The notes: generated by a model not told the origin, from the letters alone. Positions 1 to 6,418 are shown, numbered from the stretch's first letter. The stretch: DNA of 7,694 nt from Beijerinckiaceae bacterium (GCA_947455285.1 CANGOK010000158.1:1-7694); one strand, 5' to 3'. Made by a program: numbers and translations.

Positions 1-459
1 AACGCCGAGCGCGTCGATTACGAGACGTTGCTGCGCGAGTCCGATGTCGTCTCCTTCCATGTGGTGCTGACCAACGAGACGCGCTTCATGATGGATGAGA
101 AGGAGTTGGCCCTCTGCAAGAAGGGCGCGACCATCATCAACACCGCGCGCGGCAAGGTCATCCGCGAGGAGGCGCTGGCGCGGGCCATCACATCGGGCCA
201 TATCGCAGGCGCTGCGCTCGACGTGTTCGAGGACGAGCCCCTGCCAATGGATTCGCCCCTGCGCACGCTCGGCACTAAAGTGCTGCTCTCGCCCCATGCG
301 GCCTCCTACAATGCAGGAGGCGAGCTGCGCCCCGGCATGGTCTGGGCGGTGCAGTCCATGCTCACCGCGCTGCGCGGCGGCGTGCCGGACAATGTCTATA
401 ACAAGGCGGTCATTCCGCGCTGGCTGGAGCGTTTCGGCGGCGCGAGCGTGATTGACTGA
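1..459 (+). CDS. D-2-hydroxyacid dehydrogenase, C-terminal part (5'-truncated by window)
   Basis: The reading frame is open from base 1 to the TGA at 457-459 and gives 152 residues. It is the end of an NAD(P)-dependent D-isomer-specific 2-hydroxyacid dehydrogenase, which reduces 2-oxoacids such as glyoxylate, hydroxypyruvate or pyruvate in the cytoplasm, or runs in reverse. The three catalytic residues of the family are visible, numbered from the window edge: Arg50 in NTARG, Glu79 in DVFEDEP and His99 in SPHAAS. The segment SFHVVLTNETRFMM is the usual strand and helix after the NAD-binding Rossmann core. The N-terminal substrate domain and the GxGxxG motif lie upstream of the window, so the substrate class cannot be assigned. 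It converges on the alcohol dehydrogenase with only 3 nt between the stop codons. The family call is firm; whether it is a phosphoglycerate, glyoxylate or other dehydrogenase is open. Confidence 0.93.
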   Translation, partial: NAERVDYETLLRESDVVSFHVVLTNETRFMMDEKELALCKKGATIINTARGKVIREEALARAITSGHIAGAALDVFEDEPLPMDSPLRTLGTKVLLSPHAASYNAGGELRPGMVWAVQSMLTALRGGVPDNVYNKAVIPRWLERFGGASVID

Positions 460-462
460 GGC

Positions 463-1440
463 TCAGGGGATCAGCACCGCCGCCCCGGTCAACCGGCCCT
501 CGCGCAGATCAGCGAGGGCCTCGTTGGCGCGCTCCAAAGGGTAGCGCGTCACCTGCGTCACGACACCCGCCCTTGGCGCAATGTCGAGAAACGCCCGCGC
601 ATCCTCGCGCGTGAGATTGGCGATGGAAACGAGCTGCCGCTCCTCCCACAGCAAGCGATAGGGGAAGGACGGAATGTCGCTCATGTGAATGCCGCCGCAG
701 ACCACCCGCCCGCCCTTCTTCACCACTTGCAAGGCGATGGGCACAAGCGCGCCGACCGGCGCGAAAATGATGGCGGCGTCAAGCGCCTCCGGCGGCGCCT
801 CATCCGATCCGCCCGCCCAGACAGCGCCCTGAGCGCGGGCGAAGGCCTGAGCCGCCAGATCGCCCGGCCGGGTGAAGGCGAAGATGTCCCGCCCCTGCCA
901 GCGCGCGACCTGCGTGATGATATGCGCGGCCGCGCCGAAGCCATAGATCCCGATCGCCCGCCCCTCGCCCGCCATGCGCAGGCTACGCCAGCCGATGAGC
1001 CCCGCACAAAGCAGGGGCGCCAGCGCCGCGTCTTCGCCCGGCCCAAGCGGGAAACAGAAACGCGCGTCCGCAATGGCATGGCTCGCATAGCCGCCATCGC
1101 GCGTGTAGCCGGTGAAGAGCGGATCGTCGCAGAGGTTCTCACGCGCGCCCCGACAATAGGGGCAATGGCCGCAGGTATGGCCAAGCCAAGGAACGCCGAC
1201 GCGCATGCCCGGCGCCAAGCCTTCGACGCCCGGCCCGACCTCCTCCACGACGCCGACAATTTCATGGCCGGGAATGACCGGCCCCACCCGCGGCAAATCG
1301 CCGTCCACCACATGCAGATCCGTACGGCAGACGCCGCAGGCGCTGACCCTGATGAGGATTTCGCCCGAACCGGGACGCGGCGTCTCCCGCTCTTCCAGAA
1401 CGAGGGCTTCGGCGGGCTGTCTGGAGACCATCGCGCGCAT
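463..1440 (-). CDS. zinc-dependent alcohol dehydrogenase family protein
   Basis: This is a 325-residue medium-chain dehydrogenase/reductase that oxidises alcohols or reduces aldehydes with NAD(P). The GroES-like domain has the catalytic zinc ligands Cys38 (CGVCRTDLH) and His59-Glu60 (PGHE), with Cys144 as the likely third ligand. The structural zinc lobe has Cys90, Cys93, Cys96 and Cys104. The Rossmann fold follows, with the cofactor loop GFGAAAH at 166-172; the Ala-rich loop in place of the classical GxGxxG resembles the short-form subfamily often annotated adh_fam_2 (TIGR02822). Its length of about 325 residues also fits that subfamily. The ATG at 1438-1440 was chosen; an in-frame ATG three codons later (1429-1431) is a close alternative. 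No strong Shine-Dalgarno is visible, and a TATATT lies just upstream of the ATG. The substrate is unknown. The gene ends 3 nt from the convergent hydroxyacid dehydrogenase and seems to be transcribed alone. Confidence 0.93.
   Translation of the reverse strand: MRAMVSRQPAEALVLEERETPRPGSGEILIRVSACGVCRTDLHVVDGDLPRVGPVIPGHEIVGVVEEVGPGVEGLAPGMRVGVPWLGHTCGHCPYCRGARENLCDDPLFTGYTRDGGYASHAIADARFCFPLGPGEDAALAPLLCAGLIGWRSLRMAGEGRAIGIYGFGAAAHIITQVARWQGRDIFAFTRPGDLAAQAFARAQGAVWAGGSDEAPPEALDAAIIFAPVGALVPIALQVVKKGGRVVCGGIHMSDIPSFPYRLLWEERQLVSIANLTREDARAFLDIAPRAGVVTQVTRYPLERANEALADLREGRLTGAAVLIP
495..520 (+). terminator. 9-bp perfect inverted repeat downstream of the hydroxyacid dehydrogenase
   Basis: GGCCCTCGC (495-503) and GCGAGGGCC (512-520) are perfect inverted repeats around an 8-nt loop. 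They start 36 nt after the stop of the plus-strand hydroxyacid dehydrogenase and lie inside the 3' part of the minus-strand alcohol dehydrogenase (codons for ADLREGRL). There is no U-tract, so it may slow polymerase or protect the mRNA 3' end rather than act as a classical intrinsic terminator. Confidence 0.4.
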
Positions 1441-1464
1441 GCTTCAATATAGCACGCCCACAAG

Positions 1465-1493
1465 TTGACGCGCCCTGCCCAACCGCCTTAGAA
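1465..1493 (+). promoter_or_regulatory. candidate promoter of the tRNA-Ser gene
   Basis: TTGACG (1465-1470) is a good -35 match and is followed after 17 nt by TTAGAA (1488-1493), a poor -10. The geometry would start transcription near position 1500, just before the tRNA 5' end at 1504. Support comes mainly from the -35 sequence and the position. Confidence 0.4.
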
Positions 1494-1503
1494 GCAAAGC
1501 CGT

Positions 1504-1593
1504 GGAAGGGTGGCCGAGTGGTTTAAGGCAGCGGTCTTGAAAACCGCCGTAGGTGAAAGCCTACCGTGGGTTCGAATCCCACCCCTTCCGCCA
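1504..1593 (+). tRNA. tRNA-Ser(UGA)
   Basis: This is a complete class II tRNA of 90 nt including an encoded CCA. The acceptor stem GGAAGGG (1504-1510) pairs with CCCTTCC (1583-1589), followed by discriminator G1590 and CCA at 1591-1593. The anticodon stem GCGGT/ACCGC (1531-1535/1543-1547) carries the loop CTTGAAA, with anticodon TGA at 1538-1540 that reads UCA and related serine codons. The long variable arm typical of serine tRNAs is GTAGG/CCTAC (1549-1553/1560-1564). The T arm is GTGGG-TTCGAAT-CCCAC (1566-1582). Every stem is intact, so the gene should be functional. No hairpin with a T-run follows it. Confidence 0.98.
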
Positions 1594-1867
1594 GCAACTC
1601 AGCAATAAATTAATAAAAACAGAAATTTAACGAAAACCCGTCTCCGCCTGACATCCAGAAGCTCCGAATCCACTTCTCCCGAGAGGCGCCAGCGTGAACA
1701 CTCGGGTCACACTCAGGCCCCGAGGGATGATCGCATCGTGCTCCCCAATGATCGCGGTAGATTTCGGTCGCCGCGATGAATGCGGACGTCAGGAATATGC
1801 GCAAACCAGTTGGTGAACCTACCGACAAACCCTTGGTGAGGGGCGCCGTACATGAACAAAGATTAAT

Positions 1868-1905
1868 TTGCCGGCTCAAATCGCCACGGTCATATTTGAG
1901 GCTGG
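1868..1905 (+). promoter_or_regulatory. candidate peroxidase promoter overlapped by an inverted repeat (operator-like)
   Basis: TTGCCG (1868-1873) and CATATT (1891-1896) are separated by exactly 17 nt and each match the sigma-70 consensus at 4 of 6 positions. The perfect inverted repeat CTCAAAT (1875-1881) / ATTTGAG (1894-1900), with a 12-nt spacer, covers part of the promoter spacer and the -10. Allowing one bulged G at 1901, pairing extends to CCGGC / GCTGG (1871-1875 / 1900-1905). This geometry suits a dimeric repressor site. No regulator gene is adjacent. Confidence 0.4.
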
Positions 1906-1915
1906 AGACAATGTA

Positions 1916-1945
1916 GGTGATGTGAGTCACCCGACCAGGAGGGTG
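1916..1945 (+). promoter_or_regulatory. leader repeats and Shine-Dalgarno of the peroxidase gene
   Basis: GGTGA (1916-1920) can pair with TCACC (1927-1931). The overlapping CACCC (1928-1932) can instead pair with GGGTG (1941-1945), which covers the 3' end of the Shine-Dalgarno AGGAGGG (1937-1943). The two hairpins exclude each other. The strong Shine-Dalgarno fixes the ATG at 1948 as the start. Confidence 0.35.
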
Positions 1946-1947
1946 CG

Positions 1948-4014
1948 ATGCGCAAAAGCTTTCTCGGGGACACCACAAATAGCGACCACCAGGCAATAAT
2001 CGATTCTGCCTTTCAAGCGGCCCAGCTCGACCAACCAGCTTTCGCGCCCATCGTGTCACCACCGGCCAAACCTTCCGATATCCGGATGAGCAATCCGAGC
2101 CTCGAAAGTGGGCGCGACAACATCATCATTGCAAAATCGCTCGGATTCAACCACGTCATTTCGTACACACTCGATGGCGCGGGCGACAATCCGCATTTGC
2201 CGAATGAAGCTGTCGTCGGAGCCGAACAGCTTCGTCTGGCGCCGGCGCAGTTTGCGGCGGGAACCACGAACACGCCAATCGACGGCCCGAACGCCCGCGA
2301 AATCAGCAATGCCGTCATGGGGAGCGCCGCGCCAGCCGTGGATCCTCAAGGGCGTTCCGCTTACGTCTACGCCTTTGGGCAGTTCCTCGATCACGACATT
2401 GATCTTACGACAAATCAGAGCGGAGCCAACGCCGCAACGATCTCGATTCCCGCACCAAATGGCGACCCTGCCATGCCGGCAGGTTCATCGATCACTGTCG
2501 CACGAGCAGCTGTCAGCAACGTCGATGGGCACGCGCTGAACGGAATCACCTCTGTGCTTGATCTGTCGCAGATTTATGGGTCCGACCGTGTGGCTGCGTT
2601 GTCCCTGCGTGGCGCAGATGGCGAACTGCTGACCTCCGACGGTGACAATCCGCCAATTGTCGACGGCAGGTTCGTTGGCGGAGACGTGCGCGCTTCAGAA
2701 AATCCCGATCTTACCGCCATCGACGCCCTATTCGTACGCGAGCATAATTATTGGGCCGCCACGCTAAAGGCGCAAAATCCATCGCTGACGAGCGATCAAA
2801 TCTACGACATGGCCCGCGCGATCACGACCGCGGAATATCAGAACATCGTCTATCATGAATATTTGCCAAGCATTCTAGGTCCGCAGGGTCGCCTTACCGC
2901 TTACCACGGATTCGATCCGAAAGTTTCGACGCAGATCTTCGAGGAATTCTCAGCAGCCGCTTTTCGCTTTGGCCACGCGACGATTTCAACGACCCAAACC
3001 AAGATGGCGAACGACGGGACCGCTCTCGAGAGCACGGACCTTCTGACCGCCATGATGAACTCAACATCGGCGATTGAAGCGAACGGCGGATTAGATGCGC
3101 TTTTGCGTAATCTCGCAGACGATGTCTCGAATGACGTCAGCGTGCGCTTTCCAGCGGATCTGCTCAATATGCCGAATCCCTCCGGCAGCGGAGGAGTTTT
3201 CGATCTCGGCGCCGTCGACATCATACGGGAACGCGACCTCGGCCTCGCCTCATTAAATGACACACGCGCTGCTCTTGGATTGTGGCGATATACAAGCTTC
3301 TCGCAAATTACATCAGATCCGGTCGTCGCCGCACAATTGAAGATGATCTTCCATTCCGTCGATAACGTCGATCTATTCGTAGGGGGGCTCGCGGAAAATC
3401 ATATGCGCGGCGGAATGCTTGGTGAGACATTCGCGACGATCATTGCGCTTCAATTCGAGAACCTGCGCGATGGAGATCGGCTCTATTTCGAAAACCAGGG
3501 TTTCACGCCACAGATGATGGCGCAAATCAAGAATACATCACTGGCGACAATCATTTTGCGTGACACTGACACTGACGCCATTCAGCAAAATGTGATGATC
3601 GCCGCGGAGCGGCACAGCAGCGACGTCGCGCCGGAAAACCCAACGAAGCCGCAACTCATCATCGGGATTGATGGCGACAACGCTGTCATCCGCGGCGTGG
3701 ATGGAGCCTTAAATACGCTTGTTGCGGGATCGGGGACGAACCAGTTGCTGATCGGCGCCGGACCGAAAACCGACTTCGTGTTCGACACCTTGAATGCGCA
3801 TGACCGCGTCAGCGGCTTCCGACCGGGGGTTGACCATATCGTCTTTGAACATCAACCCTTCGGCGTGACATCACAAAATATCGTCATCGGCCCCACGCCG
3901 ACCGGCGCCGGGCCCGCCGGCGCGGTCGTTCACCTTGGCGACGCCAGCATCATGCTGATCGGCGTCGATCCGAAATTACTTTCGGCGGCAGATTTCATCA
4001 TCAACATCGGCTGA
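1948..4014 (+). CDS. animal-type haem peroxidase with degenerate RTX-like C-terminus, probably secreted
   Basis: This 688-residue protein belongs to the peroxidase-cyclooxygenase (animal haem peroxidase) superfamily, which uses H2O2 to oxidise halides or organic substrates. The distal site is FGQFLDHD with Asp148 (predicted haem ester) and His149. VRASEN gives catalytic Arg248 and Glu251 (second predicted ester). The myeloperoxidase sulfonium Met is Asn252 here, as expected for a non-MPO type. REHN (264-267) and the proximal His343 in FRFGH complete the core. After about residue 565 comes a beta-rich tail: VAGSGTNQLLIGAG, then DFVFDTLNAHDRVSGFRPGVDHIVFE in outline, ending LLSAADFIINIG. This resembles the end of RTX type I secretion substrates, but the Ca-binding nonapeptides are degraded. 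There is no N-terminal signal peptide, which fits type I export (inference). No transporter genes are in the window. The start has AGGAGGG 4-5 nt upstream. Codon use is more AT-rich than in neighbouring genes (for example TTA codons and AAT, GAT, CAA). Confidence 0.92.
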   Translation: MRKSFLGDTTNSDHQAIIDSAFQAAQLDQPAFAPIVSPPAKPSDIRMSNPSLESGRDNIIIAKSLGFNHVISYTLDGAGDNPHLPNEAVVGAEQLRLAPAQFAAGTTNTPIDGPNAREISNAVMGSAAPAVDPQGRSAYVYAFGQFLDHDIDLTTNQSGANAATISIPAPNGDPAMPAGSSITVARAAVSNVDGHALNGITSVLDLSQIYGSDRVAALSLRGADGELLTSDGDNPPIVDGRFVGGDVRASENPDLTAIDALFVREHNYWAATLKAQNPSLTSDQIYDMARAITTAEYQNIVYHEYLPSILGPQGRLTAYHGFDPKVSTQIFEEFSAAAFRFGHATISTTQTKMANDGTALESTDLLTAMMNSTSAIEANGGLDALLRNLADDVSNDVSVRFPADLLNMPNPSGSGGVFDLGAVDIIRERDLGLASLNDTRAALGLWRYTSFSQITSDPVVAAQLKMIFHSVDNVDLFVGGLAENHMRGGMLGETFATIIALQFENLRDGDRLYFENQGFTPQMMAQIKNTSLATIILRDTDTDAIQQNVMIAAERHSSDVAPENPTKPQLIIGIDGDNAVIRGVDGALNTLVAGSGTNQLLIGAGPKTDFVFDTLNAHDRVSGFRPGVDHIVFEHQPFGVTSQNIVIGPTPTGAGPAGAVVHLGDASIMLIGVDPKLLSAADFIINIG

Positions 4015-4031
4015 CCAGTTGGCGTCGAACA

Positions 4032-4063
4032 TTGCGCCCCGGCGCTTAGGCGCCAGAGCGCAA
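4032..4063. terminator. bidirectional hairpin between convergent genes
   Basis: TTGCGC (4032-4037) pairs with GCGCAA (4058-4063), and GGCGC (4041-4045) pairs with GCGCC (4050-4054) around the tetraloop TTAG. The two stems are separated by a 3x3 internal loop. The structure lies in the 59-nt gap between the stops of the peroxidase (4014) and the amidohydrolase (4074), where a shared terminator is expected. No run of T follows on either side. Confidence 0.6.
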
Positions 4064-4073
4064 CGCTTGTCGA

Positions 4074-5315
4074 TCAACCCCCAACATAATTCCCATATTT
4101 GATCAGGTTCTGCTTCTGCGCCTCGTTGCGCGGCGGCAGTTTGAAGAGCTTGTGCGCGGTGCCGCCCAGAATATTGTGCCGCGCCTTGTCCGACACGAAA
4201 GGCAGATCCCAGATCGTCGAGGGCAAGTCGAAATCCCAATGGGGATAATCCGATGCATAGAGAAGCGTATTCTCGGCGTCGATCATCTGGAAGGTGCATT
4301 CGAGCGCCTCCATGTCCTGAATCTCCATCGGCTGCGACGAGTAATACATCTCGCGCATATATTCGGACGGCTTGCGCTTGAGCAGCGGGCATTCGGAGGG
4401 ACGCAGCATGAATTCGTGATCGAGGCGCTGCATCAGGAAGGGCACCCAGGCGAGGCCCGCTTCGATCCAGATGACGGGCAGCTTGGGGAAGCGCTCATTC
4501 ATCCCGTTCACGACCCAGTTCGTGCAGTGAAGGATATTGTACCAGGAGAAGCCGAGCGCATGGGCGGAGATGAAGCGATTGCAGCTCTGGAAGGTATGAT
4601 CGCCCCATGATGGGCCCGAGTGGAACGAGAGCACCTGTCCGCGCTCCTCGATCGCCCGATAGGACTTCATATAGGCGTTGTCATAGACCGGCATCTTCGG
4701 CCGCACGCAGGTCACCATCCACCCACCGACGCCCTTGCGGTGCCCGAATGTCTCGATGCAGCGCAGCGATCCCTCGGGATCGCTGAAGGGCAGGCAGAGC
4801 ATGCTGAACATGCGATAGTCGGTCGCCGGCAAGGCGACCTCAGTGACCCAGCGGTTGTAGGCCCAGCACAGTTCGAACTCCATCTCCTTCTGAGGATGCA
4901 TGCCGATGCTAAGCATGCCCGTGGGGAAGAGGCAGGAGTAATCGACGCCCATGGCGTCCATCCAGCGCTGGCCGAGCTGGGCGTCGCGCAGGCGGCTCGG
5001 ATCTGTCTTTTCGGACGAGCGCAGCGGATAGCGCGTCACGCGCCCGCCCATGTCCTGATAACCGATCGTGCCGGGAATGATCTGGGCGCGACCCTTCTGA
5101 GCTGCAGAGAGCGTAAGCTGCTTCAACACCTCGTTCTCCATGAAGGGGAGAATGGCCGCGAGATTTTCTGTCTCGTTGTGGTGGGCGTCGACGTCAATGA
5201 TCAGGACATCGTCGAAACCATTGTTCTTCGTCTGCAGCGCGGCGTGAGACAGCAATTTCGTGGTGTTGAGCTCCTCGACCGTAACGCGGCGACCGCGATC
5301 AGCAATCAAGTCCAT
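4074..5315 (-). CDS. Amidohydro_2 family metal-dependent hydrolase or decarboxylase
   Basis: This 413-residue protein has the (beta/alpha)8 barrel signatures of the Amidohydro_2 / ACMSD-like family. A first-strand motif IIDVDAHHNE gives Asp43-x-His45 (His46 adjacent). SFHSG carries His232, and LLYASDYPHWD carries the invariant Asp356. WIEAGLAWVPFLMQRLDHE (283-301) is the usual family helix region. Gamma-resorcylate decarboxylase and LigW have Glu-x-His, one later His and a final Asp as metal ligands. Here Asp-x-His, His232 and Asp356 (124 residues apart) match that pattern, which suggests non-oxidative decarboxylation of an aromatic acid, although hydrolysis is possible. The ATG at 5313-5315 was chosen because GGAGAGAG precedes it; the frame stays open upstream but would run into the class II aldolase gene. 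It lies 50 nt downstream of that gene and is probably co-transcribed with it. Substrate unknown. Confidence 0.88.
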   Translation of the reverse strand: MDLIADRGRRVTVEELNTTKLLSHAALQTKNNGFDDVLIIDVDAHHNETENLAAILPFMENEVLKQLTLSAAQKGRAQIIPGTIGYQDMGGRVTRYPLRSSEKTDPSRLRDAQLGQRWMDAMGVDYSCLFPTGMLSIGMHPQKEMEFELCWAYNRWVTEVALPATDYRMFSMLCLPFSDPEGSLRCIETFGHRKGVGGWMVTCVRPKMPVYDNAYMKSYRAIEERGQVLSFHSGPSWGDHTFQSCNRFISAHALGFSWYNILHCTNWVVNGMNERFPKLPVIWIEAGLAWVPFLMQRLDHEFMLRPSECPLLKRKPSEYMREMYYSSQPMEIQDMEALECTFQMIDAENTLLYASDYPHWDFDLPSTIWDLPFVSDKARHNILGGTAHKLFKLPPRNEAQKQNLIKYGNYVGG

Positions 5316-5365
5316 CAGTCTCTCTCCAATTCTATTCGTTATCGTCGGGGGGCGCCGTGCGGGCA

Positions 5366-6103
5366 TCAGTCGAAGAACAGGTCCGAATGCTCTTCGACTG
5401 CACCCTGACGAATCGCCTTCTGCGTGTAGAAACGCCATAGCTTGTCGACATGGAACTCGCGCATTTCGTGCTTGTCGATCATCTCAAGTTCGGCGTCGGT
5501 CAAGGCCTTTGGCTCCCGCCCCGCCTGCAGAACAGTCATCTGGGCGCGCGCGTTCTCATCGAAATGAACGGCGTCCACAAGAAGAGCGGGAACAGATTCA
5601 GCCACCAGCACCGATCCGTGAGCGCGCATCAGGCAGGCGTTGTGGGGGCCGAGCGCCTTCGCCAGCTTCATGCCCTGTTCGGTCGTCTTGATGTGGCTTG
5701 GATCATCATCCATCGGAATGCCCGAGCGCCAGCGGATGGCGCGGGCGCGCATGGGCTTGAGCTGTACATTTTCCATCATGGTGAACATGATGGCGAGCTC
5801 CATATGGCTATGGACGACAGCCTGCACATCAGGCCGCGCCTTATAGATCTCGATGTGGATTGGAATCTCCACGGGAGGGCGAGCATTTCCCTCAATAACC
5901 TTACCGTCAAAGCCGACCATCAAGAGACTGTCAGCCGTCACATCGGATCTTGGCTGGATGCCAGACTGGATGATGAAAGCGTCGCGACCGGGAACCCTCA
6001 CGGACACATGGCCCGAATAGTCGATCAGATCCTCCATGACCATGATGCGCGTCGCCGCGGCGACCTGAGCGCGGAGCTTCTGATTTGAATTCGATTGATC
6101 CAT
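5366..6103 (-). CDS. class II aldolase/adducin family protein (aldolase or decarboxylase)
   Basis: This 245-residue protein has the complete class II aldolase fold motifs. YSGHVSVRVPG (29-39) corresponds to the phosphate/substrate loop region, and SGIQPRSDVTADSLLMV is the typical next segment. Glu79 in PPVEIPIH is the likely catalytic acid. The divalent metal ligands are His98 and His100 in VVHSHMELA and His162 in RAHGSVL. The superfamily includes fuculose-phosphate aldolase and 3,4-dihydroxyphthalate decarboxylase (PhtC type). Lying beside an aromatic-ring oxygenase, the decarboxylase or C-C lyase role is more likely than sugar metabolism (inference). The start at 6101-6103 fits family N-termini. 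Its Shine-Dalgarno is weak (GGGA 8 nt upstream); in-frame ATGs at 6130 and 6241 would add a non-conserved, Arg-rich extension. It is the first gene of a two-gene minus-strand unit, divergent from the Rieske oxygenase. Confidence 0.88.
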   Translation of the reverse strand: MDQSNSNQKLRAQVAAATRIMVMEDLIDYSGHVSVRVPGRDAFIIQSGIQPRSDVTADSLLMVGFDGKVIEGNARPPVEIPIHIEIYKARPDVQAVVHSHMELAIMFTMMENVQLKPMRARAIRWRSGIPMDDDPSHIKTTEQGMKLAKALGPHNACLMRAHGSVLVAESVPALLVDAVHFDENARAQMTVLQAGREPKALTDAELEMIDKHEMREFHVDKLWRFYTQKAIRQGAVEEHSDLFFD

Positions 6104-6285
6104 GGATCGGTCCCGTCGGCGTGAGAGCATCAGACGATTACGAGCGAGATCCGTCGCCTGAAGCTGAGACCACGCGGGCGTTCCTCGTCTAATCTTACTC
6201 TCATCAAGCATGACCGATGCTGCAGGGCAAGAGCGGCGCATCAGTTGCGGATAGGGCAGCGTGAAACCTTGCTTTCGAGCGCGTG

Positions 6286-6311
6286 AATATTCGATTTAAA
6301 TTATTGATATT
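6286..6311. promoter_or_regulatory. AT-rich imperfect palindrome, operator-like
   Basis: AATAT (6286-6290) and ATATT (6307-6311) flank an 8-nt perfect palindrome ATTTAAAT (6294-6301), in a block of almost pure A/T amid GC-rich surroundings. The outer arms can be aligned as imperfect halves (AATATTCGAT versus the complement of ATTGATATT). A regulator site or UP-like promoter element is plausible; an AT-rich block alone gives palindromes easily, so confidence is low. Confidence 0.25.
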
Positions 6312-6342
6312 ATTATATTTTATAGCACAACAACCAGCAACT

Positions 6343-6388
6343 CGCCACTCTCGTTTCGTGGCGGTTCGCCGCCTTGCCAAGGCGCCAC
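6343..6388 (+). repeat. competing inverted repeats in the oxygenase leader region
   Basis: CGCCAC occurs at 6343-6348 and again at 6383-6388; GTGGCG lies between them at 6358-6363 and can pair with either copy, but not both. Nested in the second pairing is CGCCTTG (6370-6376), C, CAAGGCG (6378-6384), a perfect 7-bp inverted repeat with a 1-nt centre, more like a protein-binding site than a hairpin. The set ends about 50 nt before the oxygenase start. Confidence 0.4.
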
Positions 6389-6418
6389 ATCTCTGTTTGA
6401 CTCCTTGCACAGCAAAAA

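Larger units (their letters stand above)
1594..1947. other. 354-nt intergenic region upstream of the haem peroxidase
   Basis: No convincing gene was found here. The first ~40 nt after the tRNA are AT-rich (TAAATTAATAAAAAC and similar). The middle part has mixed composition and shows no recognisable protein on either strand. The last ~80 nt hold the candidate promoter, two inverted repeats and the Shine-Dalgarno of the peroxidase gene. No copy of the tRNA 3' end that would mark an attachment site was seen elsewhere in the window. Confidence 0.6.

Noticed and set aside
1441..1451. TATATT just upstream of the alcohol dehydrogenase ATG as a promoter for a leaderless mRNA
   Set aside because: No acceptable -35 lies at 16-18 nt, so the AT-rich hexamer alone is not enough, although the lack of a Shine-Dalgarno keeps the idea open.
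685..1452. Long plus-strand frame opposite the alcohol dehydrogenase
   Set aside because: The minus-strand frame has all zinc ligands and the cofactor motif. The plus-strand translation is Arg/Ala/Pro-rich shadow sequence typical of GC-rich DNA.
1591..1600. CCAGCAACTC, shared by the tRNA 3' flank and position ~6335, as an attachment-site duplicate
   Set aside because: A 10-nt match is common by chance in 7.7 kb, and the upstream tRNA sequence does not match.
1610..2062. Open frame on the minus strand across the peroxidase upstream region
   Set aside because: It overlaps the peroxidase start, has no recognisable domain, an unusual amino-acid mix and no clear Shine-Dalgarno. It is probably a chance frame.
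4620..5408. Long plus-strand frame opposite the amidohydrolase
   Set aside because: It is antisense to a protein with clear family motifs, and its His/Arg/Leu-rich translation resembles no known family.
6097..6108. Perfect 12-nt palindrome GATCCATGGATC over the class II aldolase start codon
   Set aside because: Palindromes of this size are expected about twice per window of this length by chance, and the ATG plus GATC context makes it easy to form.
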